DNA from: an uncultured Collinsella sp. | GTDB taxonomy: Bacteria; Actinomycetota; Coriobacteriia; Coriobacteriales; Coriobacteriaceae | NCBI GenBank assembly: GCA_958415665.1 | Contig: CATYZK010000006.1 | Coordinates: 1-64,000, forward strand | DNA: 64,000 bases | Direction: 5' to 3' | Shown here: positions 27,146 to 36,515 of the stretch, piece after piece | Position numbering within the stretch: position 1 is the stretch's first letter | Layout of the letters: the number at the start of each line of letters is the position of its first letter | Notes under the pieces: generated by a model | Database searches by the model: none | What the model saw: only the letters and a program-made list of their open reading frames with translations | What the model was told of the DNA's origin: nothing | Made by a program: the position numbers and the translations under genes

Positions 27146-28189
27146 CTAGCGCTTGCGGGGGACGAGCTTGGTGCGGCGCAGGTGGATCATCTCGGCAGCG
27201 ATGGAGATGGCGATCTCCTCGGGGTCCTCGGCCTCGATGGCGACACCGATCGGCAGGTGCAGCTCGTCGATTTGCTCCTGCGTAAAGCCCTCTTGCTCCA
27301 GGCGGGCGCGCACAAAGGCCGTCTTGCGGCGCGAGCCCAAGCAGCCCAGATAGGCGGGTTTGGCGCGCATGGCCTGAATCACCACGTCGATATCGGACTT
27401 GTGACCCGCCGTGGCGACGACCACTAGGTCGCGCGGGCCGATGGGGCACTGCTTGCTCAGGTTCTTGTAGTCGACCAGACGACGGTCGTAGACACCGGGC
27501 ACCCATTCGGGGGTCAGCGTGCCGGGGCGGTCGTCGCAAGCCATGACGGCAAAGCCCGCCGCCGTGAGCACGCGCGCCGTCGCGGCGCCCACGTGTCCGC
27601 AGCCAAAGATGTAGGTCAGGCCCTCGGGGCAGAGCGTCTCGATGTGCGCGGGAGGAATCTCGGAGGCGGCGTTGGTGTAGGTAACCTTACTCCCCTCCTC
27701 AACCAGCGAAAGCTCGGGGCAGCCGGCAATGGTGCGGCGCGATGCCTCGCCATGGTACTCGGCCACATCGCCCTCGAGCGCGCTTGCGATAAACGGCTCA
27801 AAGTCAATGACGAAGTCGCCGATGCGTCGATACGCCAAGACGTCGGCAACCGACTGGAGCAACGGTACCTTGGTCGCGTCCAGGTGCAGATAGCACAGGC
27901 AGATGGCTCCGCCGCAAATCATGCCGGTATCGGAGTTCTCGCCGCCCATGGTGTAGCGGACCAGACGCGACTGTCCCGCGCTCAGGAGTTCGCGCGCCTC
28001 ATCCAGCGCAAAGAGCTCAATCTTGCCGCCGCCGATAGTGCCCGCCTGGCCACCGTCGGCAAAGACGGCCATCCAGGCGCCCACGCCGCGCGGCGACGAC
28101 CCCGCCGTGCCGGCCACGACCACGAGCTCGCACGTCTCGCCAGCACGCAGGGCGGCAAGCGCCGCATTCACAACATCGAGCTTTTCCAT
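27146..28189 (-). CDS. xdhC: XdhC/CoxI-family molybdenum-cofactor insertion protein
   Basis: XdhC proteins bind molybdenum cofactor, support its sulfuration and deliver it to xanthine-dehydrogenase-type enzymes. The 347 residues have the N-terminal XdhC/CoxI domain (GTAGSSPRGVGAWMAV, TIGGGKIE) and a C-terminal Rossmann domain (YIFGCGHVGAAT, ACDDRP). The gene lies 9 bp downstream of yqeB on the same strand. Its client is most likely the enzyme at 57164-59941. Confidence 0.93.
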   Translation of the reverse strand: MEKLDVVNAALAALRAGETCELVVVAGTAGSSPRGVGAWMAVFADGGQAGTIGGGKIELFALDEARELLSAGQSRLVRYTMGGENSDTGMICGGAICLCYLHLDATKVPLLQSVADVLAYRRIGDFVIDFEPFIASALEGDVAEYHGEASRRTIAGCPELSLVEEGSKVTYTNAASEIPPAHIETLCPEGLTYIFGCGHVGAATARVLTAAGFAVMACDDRPGTLTPEWVPGVYDRRLVDYKNLSKQCPIGPRDLVVVATAGHKSDIDVVIQAMRAKPAYLGCLGSRRKTAFVRARLEQEGFTQEQIDELHLPIGVAIEAEDPEEIAISIAAEMIHLRRTKLVPRKR

Positions 28190-28198
28190 TGCCGCCTT

Positions 28199-28993
28199 CT
28201 ATCCTCTAAAGACATCGGTGAGCATAGCGAGTGCCTCGAGCACACCGCCGCCGACCGACGTCGCTTTGTCCGAAATGTAGTTGATATAGCTGGCATCGCC
28301 GCGCGGATCGATATCGGCGCATTTAAAGCCCTCAGTCACCTGCACGCCATTCGCCAAAAGCCCGCGCAGACAGCCATCGATCTGCGTGCACATGGGCGTA
28401 TCGCCCGCGTAGCCAATCACGTCTCCGGCGCTCACGATGTCGCCGATCGCGCGGTCGGACCGAAACACACCGGCGGCGGGGCTGTGGATAACGCGCTCCC
28501 TGCCATAGCCAGCGATAATGCCCGGCACGCCCGTGTTGGGCTGGGGCGAACCTTGGGTAATGACACGGCCCAGGAAATGCCCGCGCATGGTTTCGACCAC
28601 GGCGTCGCAGTCAACCGGCGCGGTGAAGCCCGGTCCCACGGCAATAACGGCAGGCGCCATGTCGCGCGTGGTGCCCAAGTTACGCTTGGCCAGAATCGCG
28701 TCGACCACAGCCGCGGGTTTCAGTTCGTCGAGCATCTTGGCCTGGGGGTCCACCACCACGGCGACATCCCCCGCCTCGGTAATCTCAAGCGCCTCAGCCG
28801 GCGTCTGTGCCAAGCGAGCGCGAATGCCTTCGACCTCGACCTCGCCCAGGCGAATGGCCTCGCAAAAACAGATTGTGCGGCGGATGCACGTGGGAACCGC
28901 GATATCGGCCATAACGACCGAAACGCCGGCGCGCACCAAGCGAGCGGCGACGCCCGTGGCGATATCGCCGGCGCCGCGAACATAAACGAGCAT
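28199..28993 (-). CDS. yqeB: YqeB, selenium-dependent molybdenum hydroxylase maturation protein
   Basis: 264 residues beginning with a Rossmann-like VYVRGAGDIATGVAARLVRAG motif. The family is found almost only with selenium-dependent molybdenum hydroxylases, where it is thought to help make the selenium-containing cofactor site; its reaction is not firmly known. A GCDAV-type Cys lies in CDAVVETMRGH. It forms an operon with xdhC and is divergent from yqeC. AGGGAGG precedes the ATG. Confidence 0.9.
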   Translation of the reverse strand: MLVYVRGAGDIATGVAARLVRAGVSVVMADIAVPTCIRRTICFCEAIRLGEVEVEGIRARLAQTPAEALEITEAGDVAVVVDPQAKMLDELKPAAVVDAILAKRNLGTTRDMAPAVIAVGPGFTAPVDCDAVVETMRGHFLGRVITQGSPQPNTGVPGIIAGYGRERVIHSPAAGVFRSDRAIGDIVSAGDVIGYAGDTPMCTQIDGCLRGLLANGVQVTEGFKCADIDPRGDASYINYISDKATSVGGGVLEALAMLTDVFRG

Positions 28994-29095
28994 TCCCGGG
29001 GCACCTCCCTGTGCTACGGTTTGAGCAGAGCAAAAGCGGTTCGGCCGCTACTCTGATGATTATTTATTATCACAGTATTATACGGCGGTGACCAG
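28994..29095. promoter_or_regulatory. Divergent yqeB/yqeC promoter region
   Basis: A 102-bp AT-rich spacer, unusual against the GC-rich surroundings. GTATTATAC (29077-29085) gives a TATAAT-type -10 on both strands. The -35 elements are weak, suggesting activated or repressed divergent promoters. Confidence 0.5.
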
Positions 29096-29830
29096 ATGGA
29101 AACGGTTAGCGGCAATCTTGCCTCTGCGCTCAAGATCGAGCCGGGCATTACCGCGATTATCGGCAGCGGCGGCAAGTCGACGCTGCTGAAGACGCTGGGT
29201 CTCGAGCTCATGCGCACTGGCGGCCGCGTGCTCCTCTGCACCACCACGCACATGTTTCCCGTCGCCGGCGTGCCATGGGACGGGTCGAGCCGTCGCCTGG
29301 ACGCCGCGCCTTGGAAGCCGGGGGCCCTACATGTTCCCGGCTGCACCTGCGAGGCATGCGCGGGACTTGTCCGCGGAAGTATCTGCCAGGCGGGTGTTTT
29401 GAACCCGGAGATAGGCAAGCTCTCCGCCCCCGCCGAGCCGCTCAACGAGCTGGCGCAGCGCTTTGACTATGTGTTGGCCGAGGCAGATGGCAGCAAGCGA
29501 CTCCCGCTCAAGGCGCATGCCGCCTGGGAGCCGGTAATTCCCGCCGCCGCGACAAACGTTGTCTGGGTCGTCGGCGCCTCGGGGCTGGGCAAGCCCGTCG
29601 CCGAGGTTGTCCACCGCCCTGAGCTCTTCTGCGAGCGCTGCGGCTGCGAGCCCACCGACGCTGCCACCCCAGAGCGCGTCGCCCAGGTGCTCAATGCCGA
29701 GATGCAGGCGCTGGGACTCAGCACCGCACGCGTCATGCTCAACCAAACCGACACGCTCAGCGACCCCACGATGGCCGACCGCTTCGAGGCCGCCCTCGGC
29801 CGCCCCATCGTCGCCAGCAGCCTCAAATAG
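29096..29830 (+). CDS. yqeC: YqeC, putative selenium-dependent hydroxylase accessory protein
   Basis: 244 residues with a P-loop-like GSGGKSTLL (about 23-31) and the later ADGSKRLPLKAHA motif typical of YqeC. The family accompanies yqeB and selenium-dependent molybdenum hydroxylases; its biochemical role is unsettled, with nucleotide binding inferred from the loop. It has a CTCEACAG cysteine cluster and CERCGCEP. GGCGGTGA lies before the ATG. It converges with the hydantoinase gene across a 67-bp palindrome. Confidence 0.88.
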   Translation: METVSGNLASALKIEPGITAIIGSGGKSTLLKTLGLELMRTGGRVLLCTTTHMFPVAGVPWDGSSRRLDAAPWKPGALHVPGCTCEACAGLVRGSICQAGVLNPEIGKLSAPAEPLNELAQRFDYVLAEADGSKRLPLKAHAAWEPVIPAAATNVVWVVGASGLGKPVAEVVHRPELFCERCGCEPTDAATPERVAQVLNAEMQALGLSTARVMLNQTDTLSDPTMADRFEAALGRPIVASSLK

Positions 29831-29855
29831 CCGGCGCTGCCCCACCAGACATATA

Positions 29856-29922
29856 AGTTGCGGTGGAATAGTTCCTGAAACGGCCTATTTGGCGGCTAAA
29901 CAGGAACTATTTCACCGCAACT
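29856..29922. repeat. 67-bp palindromic element, copy 2
   Basis: AGTTGCGGTGGAATAGTTCCTG pairs with CAGGAACTATTTCACCGCAACT. It has the same ends and exact length as copy 1 (27062-27128), but a different centre. It sits between the convergent yqeC and hydantoinase genes, where it could serve as a two-way terminator. Confidence 0.9.
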
Positions 29923-29948
29923 GCGAAGGGAATCCGGCATCCTTCCTG

Positions 29949-31316
29949 TTAGCGGGGGACGTAGCGGCCGGGTTGGGCTCCGGTGGGCTCGCCGTCGAGC
30001 GCAGCCAGTACACCGTTCACAAACACGGCCTTGGCGCGGCCGTGCGCCTCAAAGCCCTCGAGCGGCGTGTAGTCCACGGCCTGATGCTGCGTCGCGGCGC
30101 TAATCGTCCAGCGCGCCTTGGGATCCCACACGCACACGTCGGCATCGGCGCCCTCGGCAAGACAGCCCTTGTGCGGATACATGCCAAAGACGCGCGCCGG
30201 GTTCTCGCTCATCAGGCGGCACAGATCCTCGGGACCCAGCTGTCCCTCAAAGCTCGTAGCGATCGCGACGGGGCGATGCTCCACGCCGGGTCCGCCGTTG
30301 GGAATCGCGCGGAAGTCGTCGCGCCCGCGGTCCTTTTGCCCGTGCAGGTTAAAGCTACAGTGGTCGGTCGCAATCGTATCGATCTCGCCGGCCACAAGCG
30401 CCTCGCGCAGTGTCGCACGGTCGCCGGCATGGCGCAGCGGCGGACTCATCACGTACTTGGCGCCCGCAAAGCCGTCCTCGCCCTGCTCCAGATAGCAGGT
30501 GTCGTCGAGCATCAGATACTGAGGGCATGTCTCGACATAGATGTTCTTCTGCCCGCGCGATTTGGCAGCGCGAATGGCCTCGAGCCCCAGCTTGGTCGAA
30601 AGGTGCACCACGTTGACCGGAGCGTCCCCGGCCAAGTGCGCCAGATACAGCAGGCGGCTCACGGCCTCGGCCTCACACACGTCCGGACGGCTGAGCGCAT
30701 GGCCCTCGGGCCCGTGGATACCCTGCTCAAACACGCGCTTCTGCAGCGCGTTGACCAACGTACCGTTCTCGCAATGCACGCACAGGATGCCGCCAATACG
30801 CTTGAGCTCCTCCAGCACCTCGAGCGTCTCGGCATCGTCCAGGCGCAGGTGGTCATAGGCAAAGTAGGTCTTAAACGACGACACGCCCGCCTCGCGCATG
30901 GCCGAAAGATCGGCGCGGTTGCGCTCGTTCCACTCGGCAAGCGCCATATGAAAAGCGTAGTTGGCCGTGCAGGTCCCGTCGGCGCGGCGATGCCACTCGG
31001 CCAAGGCATCGGGCATGGTCACGCCGCGATCGGCCGTCGCGTAGTCCACAATGGTCGTCGTGCCGCCGCAGGCAGCCGCACGCGTACCGGTCTCAAAGCT
31101 ATCGGCCGTCCAATCCATGCCAGTCCAGCACTGCATGTGCGTGTGGCCGTCGATAAAGCCGGGAAACACCCAGCAGCCCGCGGCATCCTCGACGGTATCG
31201 CCCTCGGCCGGCTCAATCGCCGCGGCGATCCGCACGATCTTATCGCCATCCATGGCAAGATCGGCGCGGCGAAGTCCCTGTGGCGTCACGAGCGCGCCGT
31301 TTTTGATGATGATCAT
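29949..31316 (-). CDS. hyuA: Hydantoinase/dihydropyrimidinase-type cyclic amidohydrolase
   Basis: Cyclic amidohydrolase opening hydantoin- or ureide-like rings. The 455 residues show GHTHMQ (H58, H60), FKTYFAYD with the lysine expected to be carbamylated (near residue 150), VHCEN, a following VHLSTK histidine and ATDHCSF with the catalytic Asp: a full binuclear metal site. GAGCAATT precedes the ATG. It follows the mocA-like gene by 9 bp. In the E. coli ygeW-ygfK region the equivalent is ygeZ/hyuA. The natural substrate is likely a purine-ring breakdown product (inference from context). Confidence 0.92.
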   Translation of the reverse strand: MIIIKNGALVTPQGLRRADLAMDGDKIVRIAAAIEPAEGDTVEDAAGCWVFPGFIDGHTHMQCWTGMDWTADSFETGTRAAACGGTTTIVDYATADRGVTMPDALAEWHRRADGTCTANYAFHMALAEWNERNRADLSAMREAGVSSFKTYFAYDHLRLDDAETLEVLEELKRIGGILCVHCENGTLVNALQKRVFEQGIHGPEGHALSRPDVCEAEAVSRLLYLAHLAGDAPVNVVHLSTKLGLEAIRAAKSRGQKNIYVETCPQYLMLDDTCYLEQGEDGFAGAKYVMSPPLRHAGDRATLREALVAGEIDTIATDHCSFNLHGQKDRGRDDFRAIPNGGPGVEHRPVAIATSFEGQLGPEDLCRLMSENPARVFGMYPHKGCLAEGADADVCVWDPKARWTISAATQHQAVDYTPLEGFEAHGRAKAVFVNGVLAALDGEPTGAQPGRYVPR

Positions 31317-31325
31317 AATTGCTCC

Positions 31326-31940
31326 TTATTGATTGATGCAGTTGGCCACGCGATCAAAATACGAGCAGGCCGCGATATGCTCCGTTATGCGGCGCTGCCC
31401 CTTGGCGGTATCGACATCCCACAGCTCGTAGGCACGCGCCTCAACCAGCGCAATGTCGGTGCGACCCTTAAGGACCGACCCTCCGCCGTCCTTGCCTTCG
31501 AGAAGCATGAGCGAGGAGAATAGTTGCCTTGGAAAGAGCACCGGGCTCGAGGGTTCACCGTTGCACGCCAAGCGCACCGGATGTTTGCGGCCGCGCTCGT
31601 CAAACGCTCGAACCATCGCCTCAAAGGAATCAGAGCTCACGAGCGGCTGATCGCCCGGCAAAAAGAGGCAGCCCTTCCAGTTGCGCTCGGCGCCCCAAGA
31701 AAGGCCCGCGCGAACGCTCTCGCTCCTGAGCTCGCCATCGTGCAGCACGCACGGGCAATGCTTGTCCTCGCAAATCTGAGCGACCTCGGGCCAACGCGTC
31801 GAAACCACCACGTCAAAGCCTTTGGGAACCGAATCGATGGTCCGGGCAATCAACGGCTTGCCATAAATGTCGGCAAGCATCTTATTGGAGCCAAACCGCT
31901 TGCCCTCTCCCGAGGCCATGATCACGCAACCAAGTTTCAT
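31326..31940 (-). CDS. MocA-like molybdenum cofactor nucleotidyltransferase
   Basis: 204-residue NTP-transferase with ASGEGKRFGSNKML (about 9-22) and LPGDQPLV, the two signatures of MocA/MobA-like enzymes that attach CMP or GMP to molybdopterin. Next to xdhC, yqeB and yqeC genes and a molybdenum hydroxylase, cytidylylation (MocA, like E. coli ygfJ) is the best guess. GGAGGT precedes the ATG. In an operon with the hydantoinase. Confidence 0.88.
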   Translation of the reverse strand: MKLGCVIMASGEGKRFGSNKMLADIYGKPLIARTIDSVPKGFDVVVSTRWPEVAQICEDKHCPCVLHDGELRSESVRAGLSWGAERNWKGCLFLPGDQPLVSSDSFEAMVRAFDERGRKHPVRLACNGEPSSPVLFPRQLFSSLMLLEGKDGGGSVLKGRTDIALVEARAYELWDVDTAKGQRRITEHIAACSYFDRVANCINQ

Positions 31941-32066
31941 GGCGATACCTCCTTAGAAGTCATCGTACCCATAACTCGCATCGCGGGGCACGCGCATCAT
32001 CGGCGTTTGTCCCACACAGCGCTTGCCTCACACAACGGCGCTTGCCCCACACGCCCGGCACTTTGC

Positions 32067-32105
32067 AAAAGGGGGCGCCCCGCCGGTTGGCAGAGCGCCC
32101 CCTTT
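32067..32105 (-). terminator. Rho-independent terminator of ygeW
   Basis: On the minus strand AAAGGGGGCGCTCTGCC pairs with GGCGGGGCGCCCCCTTTT around AACC. It is 24 bp past the ygeW stop and separates ygeW from the mocA-hyuA pair. Confidence 0.85.
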
Positions 32106-32128
32106 ACATGGTTTACCTCAGCCCAGCT

Positions 32129-33331
32129 TTAAGCCTGGAACCAACGGGCGGTGTTGCGCTCGTCGAGGGCCTTGAGGGTAGCGGCGGGATCGGCAACCTT
32201 CTGCAGGAACATCATGGCTGCGATGGCGTACGGCTTGTAGCTGGCCTCCTTGTACATGCCCACGCGGTGCATGTCGAAGACGTCGGCGTTGACCTCGCCG
32301 TGCTCGCAGGAGACACCGGAGATGTCGGCGGGCAGCGGGTGCATAAAGATGGTGTCCTGGCCGTTGGCGGTCTTCTCCATGAGCTCGGTCGTGGAGCACC
32401 AATCCTGATGCGTAGCGTTCTGAGCGAGCAGCTCCTTCTCGAGCGCAGCGATGCCGGCGTCGTCGCCCTCGGCGTACAGGTTGGTGCGCTTCTCCATGGC
32501 GGCAAACGGAGCCCAGCTCTTGGGGATCACGATGTCGGCGCCCTCGAAGGCCTCGACCATGGTGTTGACCTGCTTAAAGGTGGTGCCGGACTCGGCGGCA
32601 TAGCCCTTGGCGCGCTCGACGACCTCGGGCATGAGGTCGTAGCCCTCGGGGTGGGCCAGGGTGACGTCCATGCCAAAACGGGGCAGCAGGCTGATCAGCG
32701 ACTGCGGGCAGGACAGCGGCTTGCCGTAAGAGGGCGAATAGGCCCAGGTGACGGCAACCTTCTTGCCCTTGAGGTTCTCAAGGCCGCCAAACTCGTTGAT
32801 GAGGTAGAGCATGTCGGCAGAGGACTGCGTGGGGTGATCGGAGTCGGACTGCAGGGAGATGAGCGTGGGACGGTGATCCAGAACGCCATCCTCGTAGGCC
32901 TGCTGGACAGACTCGGAGACCTCGGCCATGTAGGCGTCGCCCTTGCCGATGTACATGTCGTCGCGGATGCCGATGACGTCGGCCATGAAGGAGATCATGG
33001 TAGCGGTCTCGCGGACGGTCTCGCCGTGAGCGATCTGGGACTTCTTCTCGTCCAGGTCCTGCAGCTCAAGGCCGAGCAGGTTGGCGGCCTTAGAGAAGGA
33101 GAAGCGCGTACGGGTGGAGTTGTCACGGAACAGGGAGACGGCCAGACCCGAATCGAAGATCTTGGACGAAACGTTGTTCTCGCGCAGCTCGCGCAGGGCG
33201 TCGGCAACGATGTAGAGCGCCTTGAGCTCATCGGTGGTCTTATCCCAGGTGTGCAGGAAGTCGCTGCCGTACATGCCCTTAAAATCGAGGCCGTTCAACT
33301 GCTCGACGAGCTCGGTAAACTTGGCGTCCAT
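32129..33331 (-). CDS. ygeW: YgeW-type knotted carbamoyltransferase
   Basis: Member of the aspartate/ornithine carbamoyltransferase superfamily, 400 residues. The carbamoyl-phosphate motif is NSTRTRF (about 71-77) and the HPLP motif is FMHPLPADISGV near residue 340. YgeW orthologues cluster with ygeX, ygeY, hyuA and ygfK. Their acceptor is a product of purine or hydantoin breakdown, and reverse use to yield carbamoyl phosphate for ATP is plausible. The ATG at 33331 has AAAGGA 7 nt upstream; the frame runs open to 33517 without another signal. Confidence 0.93.
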   Translation of the reverse strand: MDAKFTELVEQLNGLDFKGMYGSDFLHTWDKTTDELKALYIVADALRELRENNVSSKIFDSGLAVSLFRDNSTRTRFSFSKAANLLGLELQDLDEKKSQIAHGETVRETATMISFMADVIGIRDDMYIGKGDAYMAEVSESVQQAYEDGVLDHRPTLISLQSDSDHPTQSSADMLYLINEFGGLENLKGKKVAVTWAYSPSYGKPLSCPQSLISLLPRFGMDVTLAHPEGYDLMPEVVERAKGYAAESGTTFKQVNTMVEAFEGADIVIPKSWAPFAAMEKRTNLYAEGDDAGIAALEKELLAQNATHQDWCSTTELMEKTANGQDTIFMHPLPADISGVSCEHGEVNADVFDMHRVGMYKEASYKPYAIAAMMFLQKVADPAATLKALDERNTARWFQA

Positions 33332-33532
33332 GTAAATATCCTTTCCAAAGATGAAACGATTGCAATGAGTAGATGCGCTCCGGCATGCGCGTGTGGCTAG
33401 AACATGCAGAGCACTATGACGAGGACCCGCCACCGTTGAGGAAGCATGGGAGATAACGACTGCGGGCCCCAAGTCAACAGGGGGTGCCGGGGACACGAGC
33501 GGCCCCCGGCTCAACAAAATCGAAGAATGGGA

Positions 33533-34918
33533 CTAATCGATCTTGTTGTTGGTCAGACCGGCGCGGAACACGGTGGCATCGCCATCGGCCTGGCTCGGAT
33601 CGTAGAGGTTCAGGGCAGCCACGTACATGGCGGCAGCGGTGACCAGGTCGTCCTTGTAGGTGACCTCGTTGGGAGCGTGGGCCTGAGACTCGGCACCCGG
33701 GCCAAAGCCGACGCAGGGGATGCCATAGCGGCCCTGGATGGAGACGCAGTTCGTGGAGAAGGTCCACTTGTCGCACAGCGGACGACCGGTGCGCTTGTCC
33801 ATGCTGGGCTCGCAGCCGATGCGCTCGTCACCGAACATAGCCTTGTGGGCGTCGACGAGGGCCTTAACGTGCGGAGCGGTCTCCTTGTTAATCCACGTGG
33901 GGAAGTAAGCCTCGGTCTCGTAGACCTCGCCGGTCCAGGACGGACGGTCGTACATGTACATGGAGACCTTCACGTCGTCGCCGTACTTCTTGGCGGCCGG
34001 CAGGTTGCGGATCTCGTCCAGGCAGGACTCCCAGGTCTCACCGGCGGTCATGCGACGGTCAATGGAGATGGCGCAGGAGTCAGCGACGGCGCAACGGCTG
34101 GGGCTGGTGTAGAAGATCTGGCTGACGGTGCAGGTGCCGCGGCCCAGGAAGCGGGCGTCCTCGAAGTGCTCGGGGTTGTACTTGGGGTCGAGCATCTTGA
34201 CGAGGCCCTTGATGTCGGTCGACTCGTCGCAGCCGTTGTTGTTGAGGGCGCGGACGTCGGCGATGATGTCGGCCATCTTGTAGATGGCGTTGTCGCCGCG
34301 GTCGGGAGCGGAGCCGTGGCAGGAGGTGCCGTGAACGTCGACGCGGATCTCCATGCGGCCGCGGTGACCGCGATAGATGCCGCCGTCGGTGGGCTCGGTG
34401 GAAATGACGAACTCGGGCTTAATGCCGTCCTTGTTGTAGATGTACTGCCAGCACATGCCGTCGCAGTCCTCTTCCTGGACGGTGCCGACGACCATGATCT
34501 TATAGCCCTCGGGGATGAGGCCCATGTCCTTCATCATCTTGGCAGCGTAGGTAGCAGAAGCCATGCCACCCTCCTGGTCGGAGCCGCCGCGGCCGTAGAT
34601 GATCTCGTCGGTCTCGTAGCCCTCATAGGGATCGGCATCCCAGTTCTCGATGTTGCCGATGCCGACGGTGTCGATGTGGGAGTCGATGGCGATGATCTTG
34701 TCGCCCTCGCCCATAAAGCCCATAACGTTGCCCAGGCCGTCGACCTTGACCTCGTCATAGCCAAGGCTCTCCATCTCAGCCTTAATGCAAGCGACAACCT
34801 CGCCCTCCTCGCAGGACTCAGAGGGGTGGCTAATCATTGCGCGAAGAAAACGCGTCATATCAGCACGATGGGACTCAGCAGCGTTTTTAATTGCCTCGAA
34901 ATCGAGTTCCTTAGTCAT
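33533..34918 (-). CDS. ygeY: YgeY family M20 metallohydrolase
   Basis: M20/ArgE-like hydrolase, 461 residues. The metal ligands are seen in DSHIDTVG (H81, D83), RGGSDQEGG and VQEEDCDG, followed by the [10 protein letters not shown] segment of the dimerisation domain. The family cleaves amide bonds of N-acyl or N-carbamoyl amino acids; in this cluster it is thought to act between YgeW and YgeX. GGTTAACTG and a weak AAAGG lie upstream. A Rho-like GC hairpin (about 33475-33510) follows the gene but lacks a T-run. Confidence 0.92.
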   Translation of the reverse strand: MTKELDFEAIKNAAESHRADMTRFLRAMISHPSESCEEGEVVACIKAEMESLGYDEVKVDGLGNVMGFMGEGDKIIAIDSHIDTVGIGNIENWDADPYEGYETDEIIYGRGGSDQEGGMASATYAAKMMKDMGLIPEGYKIMVVGTVQEEDCDGMCWQYIYNKDGIKPEFVISTEPTDGGIYRGHRGRMEIRVDVHGTSCHGSAPDRGDNAIYKMADIIADVRALNNNGCDESTDIKGLVKMLDPKYNPEHFEDARFLGRGTCTVSQIFYTSPSRCAVADSCAISIDRRMTAGETWESCLDEIRNLPAAKKYGDDVKVSMYMYDRPSWTGEVYETEAYFPTWINKETAPHVKALVDAHKAMFGDERIGCEPSMDKRTGRPLCDKWTFSTNCVSIQGRYGIPCVGFGPGAESQAHAPNEVTYKDDLVTAAAMYVAALNLYDPSQADGDATVFRAGLTNNKID

Positions 34919-35022
34919 AACAGTTAACCTTTCTACAAGGGTTTACCTACAGGTAGATATTTCAGATAGATCACTTGTGCCAAGCAGAGTGAGGTCGAGC
35001 ATCCGGCAAGCAAGTAAACGTA

Positions 35023-35142
35023 GGGTGGCGGAGCATATGCTTGCTCCGTCGCGAGTTCCGCACGCAAAGGAAAGCACTTAATGTGCTTTCCGTCTTGCGC
35101 AGGACTGTTCGAGCAGCGGAGTAAACATATGCTCCGCCACCC
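35023..35142. repeat. 120-bp palindrome between ygeX and ygeY
   Basis: The outer arms GGGTGGCGGAGCATATG (35023-35039) and CATATGCTCCGCCACCC (35126-35142) are perfect. Inside, the arms continue imperfectly to a central stem GGAAAGCAC/GTGCTTTCC around TTAAT (35069-35091). The arms look like diverged copies along their whole length. It lies just downstream of ygeX in a 239-bp gap and could terminate or protect the ygeX mRNA. Confidence 0.9.
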
Positions 35143-35157
35143 GGACAGGTCAGTCTG

Positions 35158-36372
35158 CTAGCAAGTCGGATACTCGCCCTCCCAGACGATGCGACGGTAC
35201 TGATCCGGATCGGTGTCGCCCTCGGTGGAGAAGCAGAGCACGGAGCTCGTCTTGTCCAGGCCGATGAGCTCCTTGAGCTCGGCGTACTCGGGATCGAGCA
35301 TGAGGGTCTCGACCAGGCCGGTGGTCACAGCGCCGGACTCGCCGGAGATGACGCGCGGATCGCCCTTCTCGGGAGCGCCCAGGGTGCGCATGCCGCGAGC
35401 GGTAACCCAGTCGGGGCAAGACACGAAGGCGGTGGTGTGGTTGCGCAGGATATCCCAGCCCAGGATGTTGGGCTCGCCGCAGCACAGGCCAGCCATGATG
35501 GAGGGCATGTCGCCGTCCACGATGCGCGGATCGCCGTCGCCGGCGGCAGCGCCCTTGTACAGGCAGGCGGCAGGAGCGCACTCGACCACAACGAAGGTAG
35601 GCGGGTTATCGGGATACAGGTTGGTGAAGTAGCCCACCACGGCGCCGGCAAGCGAACCCACGCCAGCCTGGACAAAGACGTGCGTCGGGCGATTGATGGC
35701 CATCTCGCGCAGCTGCTCGGCAGCCTCGGAAGCCATGGTGCCGTAGCCCTCCATGATCCAGGACGGAATCTTCTCGTAGCCCTCCCAGGCGGTGTCCTGG
35801 ACGATGACGCCGCGCTCGCAGGCGTCGGCCTCGGCGGCGGCCATGCGCACGCACTCGTCGTAGTTGACCTCTTCGATGGTCACCGTGGCGCCCTCGGCGG
35901 CGATGTTATCAAAGCGGGGCTTGGTGGAACCCTTGGGCATGTGCACGACGGCCTTCTGGCCCAGCTTGTTGGCAGCCCATGCCACGCCGCGGCCATGGTT
36001 GCCGTCGGTGGCGGTAAAGAAGGTAGCCTGGCCAAAGTCCTCGGCCAGCTGATCGGAGGTCAGGTAATCGAAGGTGCAGTCGGCAACGTCCTTGCCGGTC
36101 TCGTCGGCAATGTAGTTGGCCATGGCAAACGAACCGCCCAGAACCTTAAAGGCGTTGAGGCCAAAGCGATAGCTCTCGTCCTTAACGCACAGGTTGGACA
36201 GGCCCAGACGCGCGGCCTGGCCGTCCAGGCGGGCAAGCGGAGTGACGGTGTACTGGGGGAACGACTGGTGGAAGGCGCGGGCCTTCTTCACGTGGTCGAG
36301 GCTCATGATTCCCAAGTGCTTGTCATCGCTCTTGGGCATCGTGTTGCTCGCCCACTGGATCTTATCGGCCAT
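35158..36372 (-). CDS. ygeX: Diaminopropionate ammonia-lyase
   Basis: PLP enzyme splitting 2,3-diaminopropionate into pyruvate and two ammonia. The 404 residues match the family; the PLP lysine is in SYRFGLNAFKVLGG (about K76), with TATDGNHGRGVAWAA for the phosphate/ring region and VQAGVGSLAGAVVG as the glycine loop. AAGGAG lies upstream of the ATG at 36372. Its product pyruvate links purine breakdown to fermentation. The upstream region shares two palindromic operators with the divergent regulator gene. Confidence 0.96.
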   Translation of the reverse strand: MADKIQWASNTMPKSDDKHLGIMSLDHVKKARAFHQSFPQYTVTPLARLDGQAARLGLSNLCVKDESYRFGLNAFKVLGGSFAMANYIADETGKDVADCTFDYLTSDQLAEDFGQATFFTATDGNHGRGVAWAANKLGQKAVVHMPKGSTKPRFDNIAAEGATVTIEEVNYDECVRMAAAEADACERGVIVQDTAWEGYEKIPSWIMEGYGTMASEAAEQLREMAINRPTHVFVQAGVGSLAGAVVGYFTNLYPDNPPTFVVVECAPAACLYKGAAAGDGDPRIVDGDMPSIMAGLCCGEPNILGWDILRNHTTAFVSCPDWVTARGMRTLGAPEKGDPRVISGESGAVTTGLVETLMLDPEYAELKELIGLDKTSSVLCFSTEGDTDPDQYRRIVWEGEYPTC

Positions 36373-36464
36373 ACGGTGAACTCCTTAAGTCCTCTCTTGC
36401 CGGCCCCCGCATACGCGTTTCAGCTCATTCCCATTCATGCGGCTGAACTTTTATGTGGATGCCA

Positions 36465-36479
36465 AACAAAAAGTTTGTT
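36465..36479. promoter_or_regulatory. Putative operator 1 (AACAAA-N3-TTTGTT)
   Basis: AACAAAAAGTTTGTT is an imperfect palindrome in the ygeX/regulator intergenic region. A near-identical site lies 51 bp to the right. Confidence 0.65.
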
Positions 36480-36515
36480 AGCAATGTTCTATCACACTTT
36501 TCGATTGGAAAACCT

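Noticed and set aside
27593..29056. 487-residue plus-strand frame opposite xdhC and yqeB
   Set aside because: It covers two recognised minus-strand genes and has no family resemblance or ribosome-binding site.
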